From an uncultured Actinomycetes bacterium (lineage in GTDB: Bacteria; Actinomycetota; Actinomycetes; S36-B12): DNA of 45,881 bases. Made by a program: the position numbers and the translations under genes. The stretch is taken from NCBI GenBank assembly GCA_903918595.1, contig CAIXFB010000001.1:1-45881 (forward strand), written 5' to 3'. Below are positions 16,233-24,978 of this stretch, piece by piece (the stretch's first letter is position 1; each line of letters starts with the position of its first letter). A model generated the notes under the pieces. The model was not told where the DNA came from. It did no database searches and saw nothing but the letters and a program-made list of their open reading frames with translations.

Positions 16233-17477
16233 ATGAGTCGTAGTCAGGTACGCAGGCCCGCGGGCTTCGTGGGCTTCGGCGACGACGATTCCAGTTGCCC
16301 GATCCTGCATGTGGATATGGATGCTTTCTATGCATCGGTGGAGTTGCGTACACGGCCGGAGTTGATCGGGCAACCGGTGATCGTCGGTGGTGGAGGTGGG
16401 CGCGGGGTGGTGCTCTCAGCTACCTATGAAGCACGTGCATTGGGGATTCATTCGGCAATGCCGATCGCGCGCGCACACCGGATTGCACCGCAAGCAATCT
16501 TCATCGAACCCACGCATGGGCTGTATTCCGAAGTGAGCGCGGGAGTGATGGAGATCTTTGAGTCCATTACCCCAATCGTTGAGCCACTCAGTCTTGATGA
16601 GGCGTTCCTCGATGTTTCTGGTGCGCTGCGCAGACTCGGCACACCCACATCGATCGCCCACCTGATTCGGGCACGAGTAGTTGCTGAGCAGGGGATCACC
16701 TGTTCGGTTGGGGTTGCGAGTACCAAGTTCGTCGCGAAGTTGGCATCTACTCGTTCAAAACCCGACGGATTGCTGGTCATCCCGATAGACAAAGTGTTGG
16801 CATTTCTGCACCCGCTTCCTGTCGGTGCACTGTGGGGGGTCGGTGAGCGCACCGAGGAGTCTTTACATCGGCTGGGGCTGCGAACCGTCGGAGATATTGC
16901 ACATACACCCCTTGACACCATGAAACGAGCGCTCGGCGAGGCAGCCGGAGTCCAACTTCACGAACTTTCCTGGGGCCGAGATAACCGCAGCGTCACACCT
17001 CACCAGCCCGACAAGAGCATCGGCAATGAGAGCACCTTCAACCAAGACGTGGACGATCCCGAAGTGATCCTGCGCCATTTGATGCGGCTCTCAGATCAAG
17101 TAGCCGGCCGAATGCGCAATGCCGGACACGTGGGTCGGACTATCAGCATCAAGATTCGATTTGCCGATTTCAGCACCATCACTAGGTCTCGAACAATGCA
17201 AGTTCCCACGGATACCGCCAAAGAGATCTTCGACGTTGCGCGCGGTTTGTATGAGGGATTAGGCCTTCAACGGGTCCGGATCCGCCTCGTAGGGGTGCGG
17301 ATGGAGGGCCTAGACGATGCGAGCGAAGCCCCCCACCAGATGACCTTTGACGAACCCGCGCACGGGCACCGAGACGCCGAGGTGGCCATCGATGCGTTGC
17401 GGAGTCGATTCGGGGCAACTGCGGTGCAGCCGGGGCGCCTCACGCCAGGCAAGACTGAACAAAAGGGGCAAGAATGA
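16233..17477 (+). CDS. dinB: Y-family DNA polymerase IV
   Basis: 414 residues. The palm motifs ILHVDMDAFYASVE (Asp28, metal ligand) and PLSLDEAFLDVSG (Asp122, Glu123) are intact, so this is an active Y-family polymerase rather than an ImuB-type scaffold, which lacks them. CSVGVASTKFVAKLASTRSKPDG and the HhH segment LWGVGERTEESLHRLGLRTVGDI follow, then the little-finger domain. Near the C-terminus HQMTFDEP resembles a beta-clamp-binding QxxxF box. It lies 16 bases after dnaE2 with AAGGA upstream, so the two are co-transcribed. Role: lesion bypass under DNA damage. Confidence 0.93.
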   Translation: MSRSQVRRPAGFVGFGDDDSSCPILHVDMDAFYASVELRTRPELIGQPVIVGGGGGRGVVLSATYEARALGIHSAMPIARAHRIAPQAIFIEPTHGLYSEVSAGVMEIFESITPIVEPLSLDEAFLDVSGALRRLGTPTSIAHLIRARVVAEQGITCSVGVASTKFVAKLASTRSKPDGLLVIPIDKVLAFLHPLPVGALWGVGERTEESLHRLGLRTVGDIAHTPLDTMKRALGEAAGVQLHELSWGRDNRSVTPHQPDKSIGNESTFNQDVDDPEVILRHLMRLSDQVAGRMRNAGHVGRTISIKIRFADFSTITRSRTMQVPTDTAKEIFDVARGLYEGLGLQRVRIRLVGVRMEGLDDASEAPHQMTFDEPAHGHRDAEVAIDALRSRFGATAVQPGRLTPGKTEQKGQE

Positions 17478-17578
17478 GGGTCAGGTTCCCCTGAGGGCAG
17501 ATCATGCTTATCCTTAGGGGAAGAACTACTAGGGAAGAAATGCGGGCCGCCAGCCCGCCCCACCGAGAGGGGGTCGTA

Positions 17579-17986
17579 ATGCCGCTATCTGAGCACGAGC
17601 AGCGTCTGCTCGAGCAGATGGAGAAGGCGCTCTATGCCGAAGACCCCAAATTCGCTACGAGTTTGCGTTCTACCTCTGTCGGCGCAGCCAATCGCGGTCG
17701 AGCAGCCCTCGGCGTTCTGGGAATTTTTGCGGGCATGGGATTGATCTTGGGTGGAATGTCTGCCGCTGTGATTGCACTTGGTGTTGCCGGTTTCGTGGTC
17801 ATGCTTGTCGGTGCTGTCATCACTTACACTGCATTTTCTTCGCGCACCGTGGTCACAGTTGTAGATGAAGAAGGCAATGAGATTCCGCAAGCCGCTCCCC
17901 GCCCGGCTCCACCAGCGCAGGGCAACGGCTTCATGGACCGACTCGAAGATCGTTGGCGCAAGCGCGCAGAAGGCGGCGAGCAGTAA
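17579..17986 (+). CDS. DUF3040 membrane protein
   Basis: 135 residues beginning MPLSEHEQRLLEQMEKALYAEDPKFA, the DUF3040 signature, followed by two adjacent transmembrane segments (ALGVLGIFAGMGLILGGMSAAVIALGVAGFVVMLVGAVITYTAF) and a Pro-rich, basic cytoplasmic tail. The family is confined to actinobacteria and commonly lies near dinB and mraZ; its function is unknown. GAGAGGGGG seven bases before ATG 17579 decides the start over earlier frame openings. Its stop is immediately next to the convergent lipase stop (17986/17987). Confidence 0.88.
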   Translation: MPLSEHEQRLLEQMEKALYAEDPKFATSLRSTSVGAANRGRAALGVLGIFAGMGLILGGMSAAVIALGVAGFVVMLVGAVITYTAFSSRTVVTVVDEEGNEIPQAAPRPAPPAQGNGFMDRLEDRWRKRAEGGEQ

Positions 17987-19228
17987 TTAACTTGCTGCCC
18001 CGCTAGGTACTTTGGTAGCAACCGGCGGAGGAAAGTCGCACGTGCTTGAAGCTGGGAGACCTTCAAATCTTTCCCACATCCAGCGCACCACACTTGGGCC
18101 CGCATCGAGCCCTGCGGTCATGTGACCGACCCCACCCATCCACAAAGACGTGAGTGTTGATCCGGCCGCGCACCACTTTTCTTCAAGGTAGGCGTTGGGT
18201 TCAGGAAGCACTACTTCATCTGCAGTGCCCTGGGCGAGGAAGAACGGTAGATCGGCGGGCAGAGGTGCTGGTGTCTGAGCCTCCATAGCCGTAAGCCACT
18301 CGGGAACTGTCAGCGGATTCCTCTCGAAGAAATTCTGTCCGTAAATGTTCTGACGCACCGTGGCTTCGAGTGCTGAGTTCTTCACGCAATCCTCGGCCAA
18401 ACTCTCGTAAGAATTTTGGGCTTCGGAGGTGAGAATGGAATCCACGGGCAATTCGGGATATTCCAGCGGCCATGAGCGCAACACTTCCGCACCGATTACC
18501 CAGCCAATGAGGCCAGACCATTGAGCGTCCAAAATCCGAGTCAATTCAGCCGCTGGTGCGGCCGCCGCGACTCCCACCAAACTCAGTTCAGGTGCGAGCT
18601 CGTTCGCCAATTGACCGGTCCAGATTGCTGAGTGACCACCTTGGGAGTGGCCGTACACGCCCCAGGTTCCAGACGCGTCAGCGTCGGGAAGTTGAGCAAC
18701 GGCTCGCACGCTGTTCACTACATCGCGGGCTTCTTGCTCACCGACCAGGTAACGCTCAACTCCTGGCGTACCCAATCCGTAGTAGTCCGTGGCAACAACG
18801 GCCCAACCCAAATCAAGCATCTGCGGTAGGAAGGTGGCGAGTTGGCTCGTTGGATCTGCTGAGCGCGAGGGGGCGCATTCATCCCCTTGACCGACGGTGC
18901 CATGCGCCCAGGCCATGGTTGGTCGCCCACCCGCCGCGGCTGGGACAGCGGGGATGAAAGCCGTTCCAGACGATGCGGCTAATTGGTCGTCGGTAGTGGT
19001 GGTGACATAGAGAATTCGGTAGGCGGTTCCGCCCGCGACTGGGACCTCTAGTGGTTCAAAGTTCAGCAGGTCACCTGGGGAGGTACCGGCGAGCGATGGG
19101 GGGACGTAGAAGGGGGCGATGCGATCCTGGGCTAGGTCTGTACCAACCCGCTCACTGAGGTAGATACCTGCACCGACCATGAATCCAGCTACCAGAATCG
19201 CACTGAGCGCGATACCGATCAACTTCAT
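17987..19228 (-). CDS. Secreted lipase-family alpha/beta hydrolase
   Basis: 413 residues with an N-terminal signal/anchor (MKLIGIALSAILVAGFMVGAG). Domain features of the secretory lipase family (PF03583 type): MAWAHGTVGQGDECAPSR, VVATDYYGLGTPG, then GVYGHSQGGHSAIWTGQL, in which the Ser of GHSQGG is the nucleophile. FFLAQGTADEVVLPE suits the catalytic Asp region and GGVGHMTAG the His. Probably exported, acting on esters outside the membrane. ATG 19228 gives a clean signal peptide; GTG 19255 would overlap the divergent gene. Exact substrate unknown. Confidence 0.85.
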   Translation of the reverse strand: MKLIGIALSAILVAGFMVGAGIYLSERVGTDLAQDRIAPFYVPPSLAGTSPGDLLNFEPLEVPVAGGTAYRILYVTTTTDDQLAASSGTAFIPAVPAAAGGRPTMAWAHGTVGQGDECAPSRSADPTSQLATFLPQMLDLGWAVVATDYYGLGTPGVERYLVGEQEARDVVNSVRAVAQLPDADASGTWGVYGHSQGGHSAIWTGQLANELAPELSLVGVAAAAPAAELTRILDAQWSGLIGWVIGAEVLRSWPLEYPELPVDSILTSEAQNSYESLAEDCVKNSALEATVRQNIYGQNFFERNPLTVPEWLTAMEAQTPAPLPADLPFFLAQGTADEVVLPEPNAYLEEKWCAAGSTLTSLWMGGVGHMTAGLDAGPSVVRWMWERFEGLPASSTCDFPPPVATKVPSGAAS

Positions 19229-19246
19229 AACTTCGCGAAAAGGTAG

Positions 19247-19831
19247 GTGCGGCACACTGACACGCTATCGGTGCTAGATGATGGAGCCGTGGACATCCGT
19301 CAAGAAGTAGTCATCGTGGTCCGGCCTGTGCCGGAGACGTCCGGTCTACATGAACCGGATGAGAGCAGCACCAATCCCATCGGAGCCGTTCGCGAAGCGG
19401 CACAGGATGCGGTTGCTAGTGCAGTGGGATTGTTTTCATATACGGCGCAGACTGCCGCAAAACTGGCCCAAGACACAGCAACTTCGGCAATGAACGCCAC
19501 TCTCGATGTGGTTGTTCCAAAAGTTTCCGGGGCGATCTTGAGCCGTTTGGATTTAACTCAAATCGTGGTTGACAATGTAGATGTCAACAAGATTGCTGCG
19601 GCCGTAAACCTGGAACCCATCATTGATCGAGTACCGATCACAGATATCGCTGACTACGTGATTGCTGAGATTGATCTTCCTGAAGTGATTCGAGGAAGTA
19701 CGGGAGGTATCGCCGATCAAGTGATGCAGGCAGTGAGGTTCAAAGCCATTTCGAGTGATCAGTCACTCGCCAGAATCGTTGACCGCATCTTGGTATGGCG
19801 TGATGGTCGTTCATTGAAGACAGAGAAATGA
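19247..19831 (+). CDS. Helical repeat protein paired with RDD protein
   Basis: 194 residues, unrecognised as an enzyme. After a central helix (DAVASAVGLFSYTAQTAAKLAQDTATSAMNATLDVVV) come short repeats with hydrophobic I/V/L and a 9-13-residue period: LTQIVVDNVD, VNKIAAAVN, LEPIIDRVP, ITDIADYVIAEID, LPEVI. Such repeats precede the RDD domain in single-chain proteins of other actinobacteria; here they are a separate gene. Start GTG 19247 follows AAAAGG; GTG 19289 is an alternative. The stop overlaps the RDD start (ATGA). Confidence 0.6.
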   Translation: MRHTDTLSVLDDGAVDIRQEVVIVVRPVPETSGLHEPDESSTNPIGAVREAAQDAVASAVGLFSYTAQTAAKLAQDTATSAMNATLDVVVPKVSGAILSRLDLTQIVVDNVDVNKIAAAVNLEPIIDRVPITDIADYVIAEIDLPEVIRGSTGGIADQVMQAVRFKAISSDQSLARIVDRILVWRDGRSLKTEK

Positions 19832-20349
19832 CCACCTTCAGCGAGTTTCAAAAAAATCCGGTGCCCCCTGCAGAACTCATCAAGAGTCAGAGAATCCCGC
19901 CAGCGGCCCGCCCCTTTCAGGGTAATCGGGCCGGGCTCTTCTCCCGAGTGGCGGCGGATGTCATTGATGTTGTTGCGGTCAGCGTGTTGATGGTGGCGCT
20001 GTATTTCGGGTTAATGGCCGCCGAATTCATCTTTCTCCCCGAATCAAACATCATGAAGTTGAATCCTTACCTTTTCCTTGCAGCCGGATACTTTGTGATG
20101 TGGCTGTACTGGACCTGGTCCTGGGCCACCACCGGCCGCACCTTAGGCAAAGGGATCATGGGGCTACGGGTGCTCAACCACAAAGGTGAACGGATGAGGT
20201 GGAGCGGAGCCGCTCTCAGATCGGTCTTCTGCCTCGTTTTCCCTTTCGGTTTGCTCTGGACCGTTGTCAGTAATCGGAACCGATCGGTCCAAGACGTCGT
20301 CTTACGAACAAGTGTGGTCAATGACTGGGGAGAGACGGTGAGCATATGA
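19828..20349 (+). CDS. RDD-family membrane protein
   Basis: 173 residues with the RDD domain: GLFSRVAADVIDVVAVSVLMVALYFGL (Arg and Asp of TM1), a second TM, WTWSWATTGRTLGKGIMGLRVLNHKGERM and ALRSVFCLVFPFGLLW, ending VSNRNRSVQDVVLRTSVV, the RSVQDxxxxTxVV signature. Predicted four-helix membrane protein; function probably transport-related but unproven. Coupled by a 4-base overlap to both its neighbours: ATGA at 19828 and ATGA at 20346. Confidence 0.85.
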   Translation: MTTFSEFQKNPVPPAELIKSQRIPPAARPFQGNRAGLFSRVAADVIDVVAVSVLMVALYFGLMAAEFIFLPESNIMKLNPYLFLAAGYFVMWLYWTWSWATTGRTLGKGIMGLRVLNHKGERMRWSGAALRSVFCLVFPFGLLWTVVSNRNRSVQDVVLRTSVVNDWGETVSI

Positions 20350-20702
20350 GCGCCACAAAGGTTCGAGGAATTTCTTCGGCAGCGAGCATGGGTTTGGCCA
20401 TTGTGCTGGGATTGACTGCGTGTGGGGGTGCCGATCCCGTCCCTGAACCCAGCCCGATGACCAGTCAGGAGGAAGGTGCAGCCATGAATGAGATCACGCC
20501 TGATCAGGTCACCTTCGCTGAAGATCTGGTTGCTCAAGGTGTTGATGAAGCTACGGCAGCGAGCACTATCGAGGCTGCGGGTTATACCTACCGCGTGATC
20601 ATGATTGATGGTGAGTCGTTGCCCATGACGATGGATTACCGGCTGGATCGAATCAATCTCACGTTGCAAGATGGGATTGTTGTGGATGCCTCGTGGGGTT
20701 AA
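20346..20702 (+). CDS. Lipoprotein with I78-like peptidase-inhibitor domain
   Basis: 118 residues. A lipoprotein signal (MGLAIVLGLTACGG, lipobox LTAC) precedes a short Pro/Glu linker. The C-terminal part FAEDLVAQGVDEATAASTIEAAGYTYRVIMIDG and MTMDYRLDRINLTLQDGIVVDASWG matches the pattern of the I78/elastase-inhibitor fold, G..(Y)R(V)...(M)DYRxDRxNxxxxDGxVxxxxxG. It may inhibit extracellular proteases, but many such domains have no known function. It overlaps the RDD gene by 4 bases and the next gene by 10. Confidence 0.65.
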   Translation: MSATKVRGISSAASMGLAIVLGLTACGGADPVPEPSPMTSQEEGAAMNEITPDQVTFAEDLVAQGVDEATAASTIEAAGYTYRVIMIDGESLPMTMDYRLDRINLTLQDGIVVDASWG

Positions 20703-21415
20703 GCCGATGGGTAACCGTGGGAGTCTCTGCCACGGTGATGCTTGGAATGAGTGCGACCGCAGCGCAAGCGGAAACGATTTCCACGCCCCCGGTGATCACA
20801 CCGTACGCGGAGTTTTCCATTGCAATGGAAAACGATTTGGAGTTCCAAAGTAGTTCGTGTCTGTATGTCCCAGTGGCAATCACGTTTGGTCGCTCAGATG
20901 AAGCGATCGTGCTGGGGGAGTTGACCGTGACCCGCCCTGGCACTGATGTTCTCAACGAGGGCACCTTCTTGATCTTGCCGGCCGATCCAGTCTTTGGAAC
21001 CCGGCTCGACGAAGTGTTTGTTTGCCCAGCAGATGGCTCGGGAGAGTTTCGCCTTGCTGGCCAGGTTGTTGTCACATCCGGGATAAACGAGGTGGTGGCT
21101 GCCGTTCCTGAATTGACGTTCTATGTGAAACGAACGCCGAGCGCTATTCGTTCGCTTCGGGCTAGCACCAACGCCACGGGAGTCGTTGTTCAGGGAAAGG
21201 CCGTGGCGAATGGCTTCCCAGCGACTGGAATAGCGCGAATACAGGTAAAGGTCCCTGGTTCGAAGAAATGGTCAACTGCGATAAGTGCCCCCATTGACAG
21301 GCGCGGTGCCTTCAGCCAGGTACTTGCTCGCACTGTTCCTCGTGGCAGCCTGATTCGAGCAACTTTGACTGATTGCTCATGGTGCGGTCGTTCCAGCGCC
21401 TCAACGCGTCTGTAG
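20693..21415 (+). CDS. Secreted protein of unknown function
   Basis: 240 residues. A signal peptide (VTVGVSATVMLGMSATAAQA) with a likely cleavage after AQA is followed by beta-rich sequence with no recognised domain; TVTRPGTDVLNEGTFLILP and NATGVVVQGKAVANGFPATGIARIQVKVPGSKKWSTA suggest Ig-like or similar extracellular beta folds. Cys residues are sparse. GTG 20693 overlaps the lipoprotein stop by 10 bases; the four-gene set from 19247 is one operon. Confidence 0.6.
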   Translation: MGLSRWVTVGVSATVMLGMSATAAQAETISTPPVITPYAEFSIAMENDLEFQSSSCLYVPVAITFGRSDEAIVLGELTVTRPGTDVLNEGTFLILPADPVFGTRLDEVFVCPADGSGEFRLAGQVVVTSGINEVVAAVPELTFYVKRTPSAIRSLRASTNATGVVVQGKAVANGFPATGIARIQVKVPGSKKWSTAISAPIDRRGAFSQVLARTVPRGSLIRATLTDCSWCGRSSASTRL

Positions 21416-21537
21416 TTCCCGTTGCCCGCATCTCATTACCGGGCAAAAAGGTGGATCTGAGTCGGAGGGGAACGTGGTGATCCGGCACATTGTCGGTGGT
21501 GACCGGTAGTTTGCAGGCACGCCCTGAAGGAGTCTGA

Positions 21538-22740
21538 ATGAATGCCGTGTCACTCGTTGTTGTGGTTGCTGCCATTGTCATAGGTGCTGCTATCGGCTGG
21601 CTCGCTGCTAGTCGAACGTGGCGTGCACGAATGGGTGAACTCGATGCGCAGGTGCGTCGCGAAAGTGAAGTAGGGGCCGCTCAACTGCGGACTGAACTAG
21701 CAGGCGCCGAGGGTGAATTACGTCTGCTCAAGGCGGATCGCGAGAAGCTTCAAATCGAACAAGCTGAGGGTAAATCACTCGAAGAGAAGATCCAGCCGCT
21801 CAAAGATGCTCTTGAGTCCGTGCGGATCCAGGCTCAGCGCGCCAATGTGGAACGGGCTGAGGCGGATGCCCAATTGCGGGAACAAATTGAAGGTGTCCAA
21901 CGTGGATACACCTCACTCGAGGGGGCAACCAGACAACTGGTCGCGGCCATGTCGTCGGGGCAATCTCGAGGCCAATGGGGTGAAATGCAACTTGAGCAGT
22001 TGCTCAACCACTCTGGGTTGATCGAAGGCACCCATTACAAGCGTCAAGACACTCGCCTTGGTGCAACCGGATCCTCTCGCCCAGACATCGTCATCATGCT
22101 TCCTGGCGGCGGTGAAATTCTTATTGATGCCAAGTTCCCATTCGATGCCTATTGGAAAGCAATCGAGGCGGGCCAAACACCTGAATCTGCTGTTCATCTG
22201 AAGAAACATTCTGACGATGTTCTCGCCCGGGCCAAAGAACTATCCGGCAAGCGCTACTCCGACTCGTCGTCAAGTCCGGATTTCGTCATCATGTTTTTGC
22301 CCTTGGAGTCACTACTCTCTAGTGCTCTCGAAGCAAATGGCCTCATCCTGGAAGAGACTTTTCAGCGAAATGTCATTTTGGCGACGCCCACTTCCATGTT
22401 GGGAATGTTGCGCACTATTTCTTTTGGATACCAGCGCCAATTGATGGCAGATAACGCTGAAGAAATCCGTGAAGCAGGGGCCGAAATGCTGAATCGCCTC
22501 GGTGCTGCTGTCGAACATGTTGACGGTATGCGTCGCGGACTCACTCAGGCGGTCAAGGGTTACAACAGTTTCGTTGGTTCCTTCGACAACAGGGTTATGA
22601 CCCAGGCGCGCAAGATGAGTGAATTGGGGGTGTCCTCTCAACGCAGTTTGGAAGCACCTGAAGAGATCAGCGAAACCCCTCGCGAGACGAGAAACTCTCC
22701 GGCTCTACCTGTGGCAGAGGAACTGTTTCTTGATTCCTAA
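21538..22740 (+). CDS. rmuC: DNA recombination protein RmuC
   Basis: 400 residues. One N-terminal transmembrane helix (VSLVVVVAAIVIGAAIGWLAAS), a long coiled coil (about residues 35-120: ELDAQVRRESEVGAAQL and on), and the RmuC domain, with GQSRGQWGEMQLEQLL, SRPDIVIMLPGGGEILIDAKFPFDAYW (PD-(D/E)xK nuclease-like core), FVIMFLPLESLL and ILATPTSMLGMLRTI. It limits DNA inversions and acts on damaged DNA in other bacteria. AAGGAGT precedes ATG 21538. Convergent with the helicase, 23 bases between stops. Confidence 0.93.
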   Translation: MNAVSLVVVVAAIVIGAAIGWLAASRTWRARMGELDAQVRRESEVGAAQLRTELAGAEGELRLLKADREKLQIEQAEGKSLEEKIQPLKDALESVRIQAQRANVERAEADAQLREQIEGVQRGYTSLEGATRQLVAAMSSGQSRGQWGEMQLEQLLNHSGLIEGTHYKRQDTRLGATGSSRPDIVIMLPGGGEILIDAKFPFDAYWKAIEAGQTPESAVHLKKHSDDVLARAKELSGKRYSDSSSSPDFVIMFLPLESLLSSALEANGLILEETFQRNVILATPTSMLGMLRTISFGYQRQLMADNAEEIREAGAEMLNRLGAAVEHVDGMRRGLTQAVKGYNSFVGSFDNRVMTQARKMSELGVSSQRSLEAPEEISETPRETRNSPALPVAEELFLDS

Positions 22741-22763
22741 AGCTTGTTGATTCAGTCTTTGAC

Positions 22764-24875
22764 TCAGTGCTCGATTGTCACGAGGTGCAGATCTCGGGTT
22801 GCTCGGGTGCAAGCAACATAGATATCGGCACCATGCGGCGCCTGACGGCTGATCTCCTGCGGGTCTATGACGAACACGATATCGAATTCAAGGCCTTTGG
22901 TATCCCGCACGGGTAACACTGCGATTCGTGCGTCAACGGCGGTTTCGCCGCGACCAAACTCAGCCGAAGTCAAGAGCAGATTCCACGATTCGAGTTGTTG
23001 ATCGGGAACGATTACCACTACACGTCCAGGCTCATCTGCAGTCGTCTGCACCAGGAATTCAGCCAAGGACTGAACGGCAATTCGGTCATGAATCGTGGGG
23101 CTGCCATCCCGAATAGCGGTGAGATGTGGTGCGGACCCACCCGCTTCCTGGAGTAACTCACTTGCAGTATCGGCGGTCTGCCTCGTGATCCGGTAGGTCA
23201 CTGATAGCTGATGAACCGTAATTGAATCCGAAGCCCATTCAAGTGCTTGTTGCCAGGATCGCGCTCCGGCCGGATGTGATCCTTGCTGTAAGTCACCCAC
23301 GATGGTCATTGAACGCCTGACCGCCCTTCGTTGCACCGAGCGCCAGGCCATGCGGCTTAGCTCCTGTGCTTCATCCACGACCACATGGCCATAGACCCAC
23401 TCGCGATCTTCCAGTGCTCGTTCGACAATCGAAGATCCGCTGCGTTCCACATGCAATGCGTTTGCTGTATGGAGAGAGCGCGCATCAAGTTCATCAACTT
23501 CGATTCGGCTCGCGGCACGAGTTGGGGGAGTCCAGACACCAAGCAGATCTGCACATTCATCGAGCAACGGGACATCGTCGACCGTCCAGGGCTCTGATGA
23601 ATTTCGCTGAAGAAGTTGGATTTCAGCTTTGGTCAGAATCCCTTTGGCGCACTGCTCAGCGAATTGTTCATCGTTGAAGAAACGAGTGAGCAAACGTTCT
23701 GGAGTTGTGGGTAGCCACATGAGATTCAGTGTGCGCCGGACACCAATGTCATCCACAATCTCGCCGACGATGTCGGTACGGACATCCACATCGTCCGGGT
23801 CATCTCCAGAACTTCTGGCGATTGTCCTAGCCATCTGATCGAGAAGTCGTCGAAGGAAGGGCTCGCGTCCTTCATGGAATGTCGCATTTTTGGGAACAGC
23901 CTTGAGTGCTGAACGCAGTTGGGTTGTTGTGACTGCAATGGTGTTGCCGTTCTCAGTACGAATGGTGATGTCGTGATCGGGCACTCGCTTGCACGAGTCA
24001 ACCAATTGCGCGATCACTTCAACCATACGCAAGTCACCCTTCAGGCGAGCAACCTCCGCAGCATCGTGTATTGAGGTGGAGACGCCGGGATAGAGCTGAC
24101 CGGGAGTGAGCAGCACAACGTCGGTTTCACCAAGGCTGGGAAGTACCTGATCGATGTATCGAAGGAAGACTGGGCTCGGGCCAATGATGAGTACACCATC
24201 TTGAGCTAAACGATCTCGATATGTGTAGAGGAGCCACGCTGCGCGGTGAAGCGCCACCACGGTCTTACCAGTGCCAGGACCTCCTTCGACGACCGTGACC
24301 CCGGCCAAAGGGCTGCGGATAATTGCATCTTGATCTGTCGCGATCGTGGCCAGAATGTCTGCCATCCGTCCGTCGCGTGGGGCCAGAACCGATGCAGCAG
24401 CCGCATCTGAATTTGTGGAAGTAGATCCGGCAAAATCTCCAAAGAATTCATCATCGACGTGGGTGACCTCGTGCGTCGAACCGTCCTCTTTGATGATGAT
24501 CCGTCGTCGCCGTTCCAAACCCATGGGATCAACGGTTGTGGCTTGGTAAAACGGTGCTGCATGCGGTGCACGCCAATCGAGCAGAAGCGGGTCGCCATCA
24601 GGGGTGCGCAATCCGATGCGACCGATTCGGTGACTCGTGCCATCGTTTGCATCGATGCGGCCGAAGCAAAGCCGGTTAGAGCCCGCGAGCGCTGCACGCT
24701 CCTGGCGATACAGATCTCCGAGGAGTGCCTCACGTTCCAGAACATCTTGCCCGGTGCCGGTAGCGGGCGCGTTGGTGAGTGCATCTCGTCTGCGACGGAG
24801 ATCTTCCAGGTAATCACCAAGTAGTGCATAGGCCGAGTCGACGAAACTCTGCTCCTCCTGCAAACTCGATGACAC
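22764..24875 (-). CDS. HelD/HelR-type RNA polymerase-associated superfamily 1 helicase-like ATPase
   Basis: 703 residues. The N-terminal coiled coil (SSSLQEEQSFVDSAYALLGDYL) is the arm that enters the RNA polymerase secondary channel in class II HelD proteins; next LDWRAPHAAPFYQATT and the Walker A GVTVVEGGPGTGKTVVALHRAAWLLY, HVVVDEAQELS (Walker B), and VTYRITRQTADTAS. The C-terminus has LPVRDTKGLEFDIVFVIDP and YVACTRATRDLHLVT. Actinobacterial members recycle stalled RNAP and some give rifampicin tolerance; that role is inferred. GTG 24875 has GGAG eight bases upstream, preferred over GTG 24881 at two bases. Confidence 0.88.
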   Translation of the reverse strand: MSSSLQEEQSFVDSAYALLGDYLEDLRRRRDALTNAPATGTGQDVLEREALLGDLYRQERAALAGSNRLCFGRIDANDGTSHRIGRIGLRTPDGDPLLLDWRAPHAAPFYQATTVDPMGLERRRRIIIKEDGSTHEVTHVDDEFFGDFAGSTSTNSDAAAASVLAPRDGRMADILATIATDQDAIIRSPLAGVTVVEGGPGTGKTVVALHRAAWLLYTYRDRLAQDGVLIIGPSPVFLRYIDQVLPSLGETDVVLLTPGQLYPGVSTSIHDAAEVARLKGDLRMVEVIAQLVDSCKRVPDHDITIRTENGNTIAVTTTQLRSALKAVPKNATFHEGREPFLRRLLDQMARTIARSSGDDPDDVDVRTDIVGEIVDDIGVRRTLNLMWLPTTPERLLTRFFNDEQFAEQCAKGILTKAEIQLLQRNSSEPWTVDDVPLLDECADLLGVWTPPTRAASRIEVDELDARSLHTANALHVERSGSSIVERALEDREWVYGHVVVDEAQELSRMAWRSVQRRAVRRSMTIVGDLQQGSHPAGARSWQQALEWASDSITVHQLSVTYRITRQTADTASELLQEAGGSAPHLTAIRDGSPTIHDRIAVQSLAEFLVQTTADEPGRVVVIVPDQQLESWNLLLTSAEFGRGETAVDARIAVLPVRDTKGLEFDIVFVIDPQEISRQAPHGADIYVACTRATRDLHLVTIEH

Positions 24876-24978
24876 GTGCACGACTCCTTGTTCTCCTAGG
24901 CGGCCGCTACGGCAGCGCTGACGCGCTTGGTTTCGGGGCTAAGAGTCTGGCACGTCGACCGCCGACGCGCACACGGGG

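Noticed and set aside
21422..21446. Stem TTGCCCG/CGGGCAA after the secreted-protein gene
   Set aside because: Only 7 bp with an 11-base loop and followed by A's, not T's, on the plus strand; not a convincing terminator.
24206..24829. 207-codon minus-strand frame inside the HelD gene
   Set aside because: Same strand but different frame from a strongly conserved ATPase; composition is random and it lacks a start signal.
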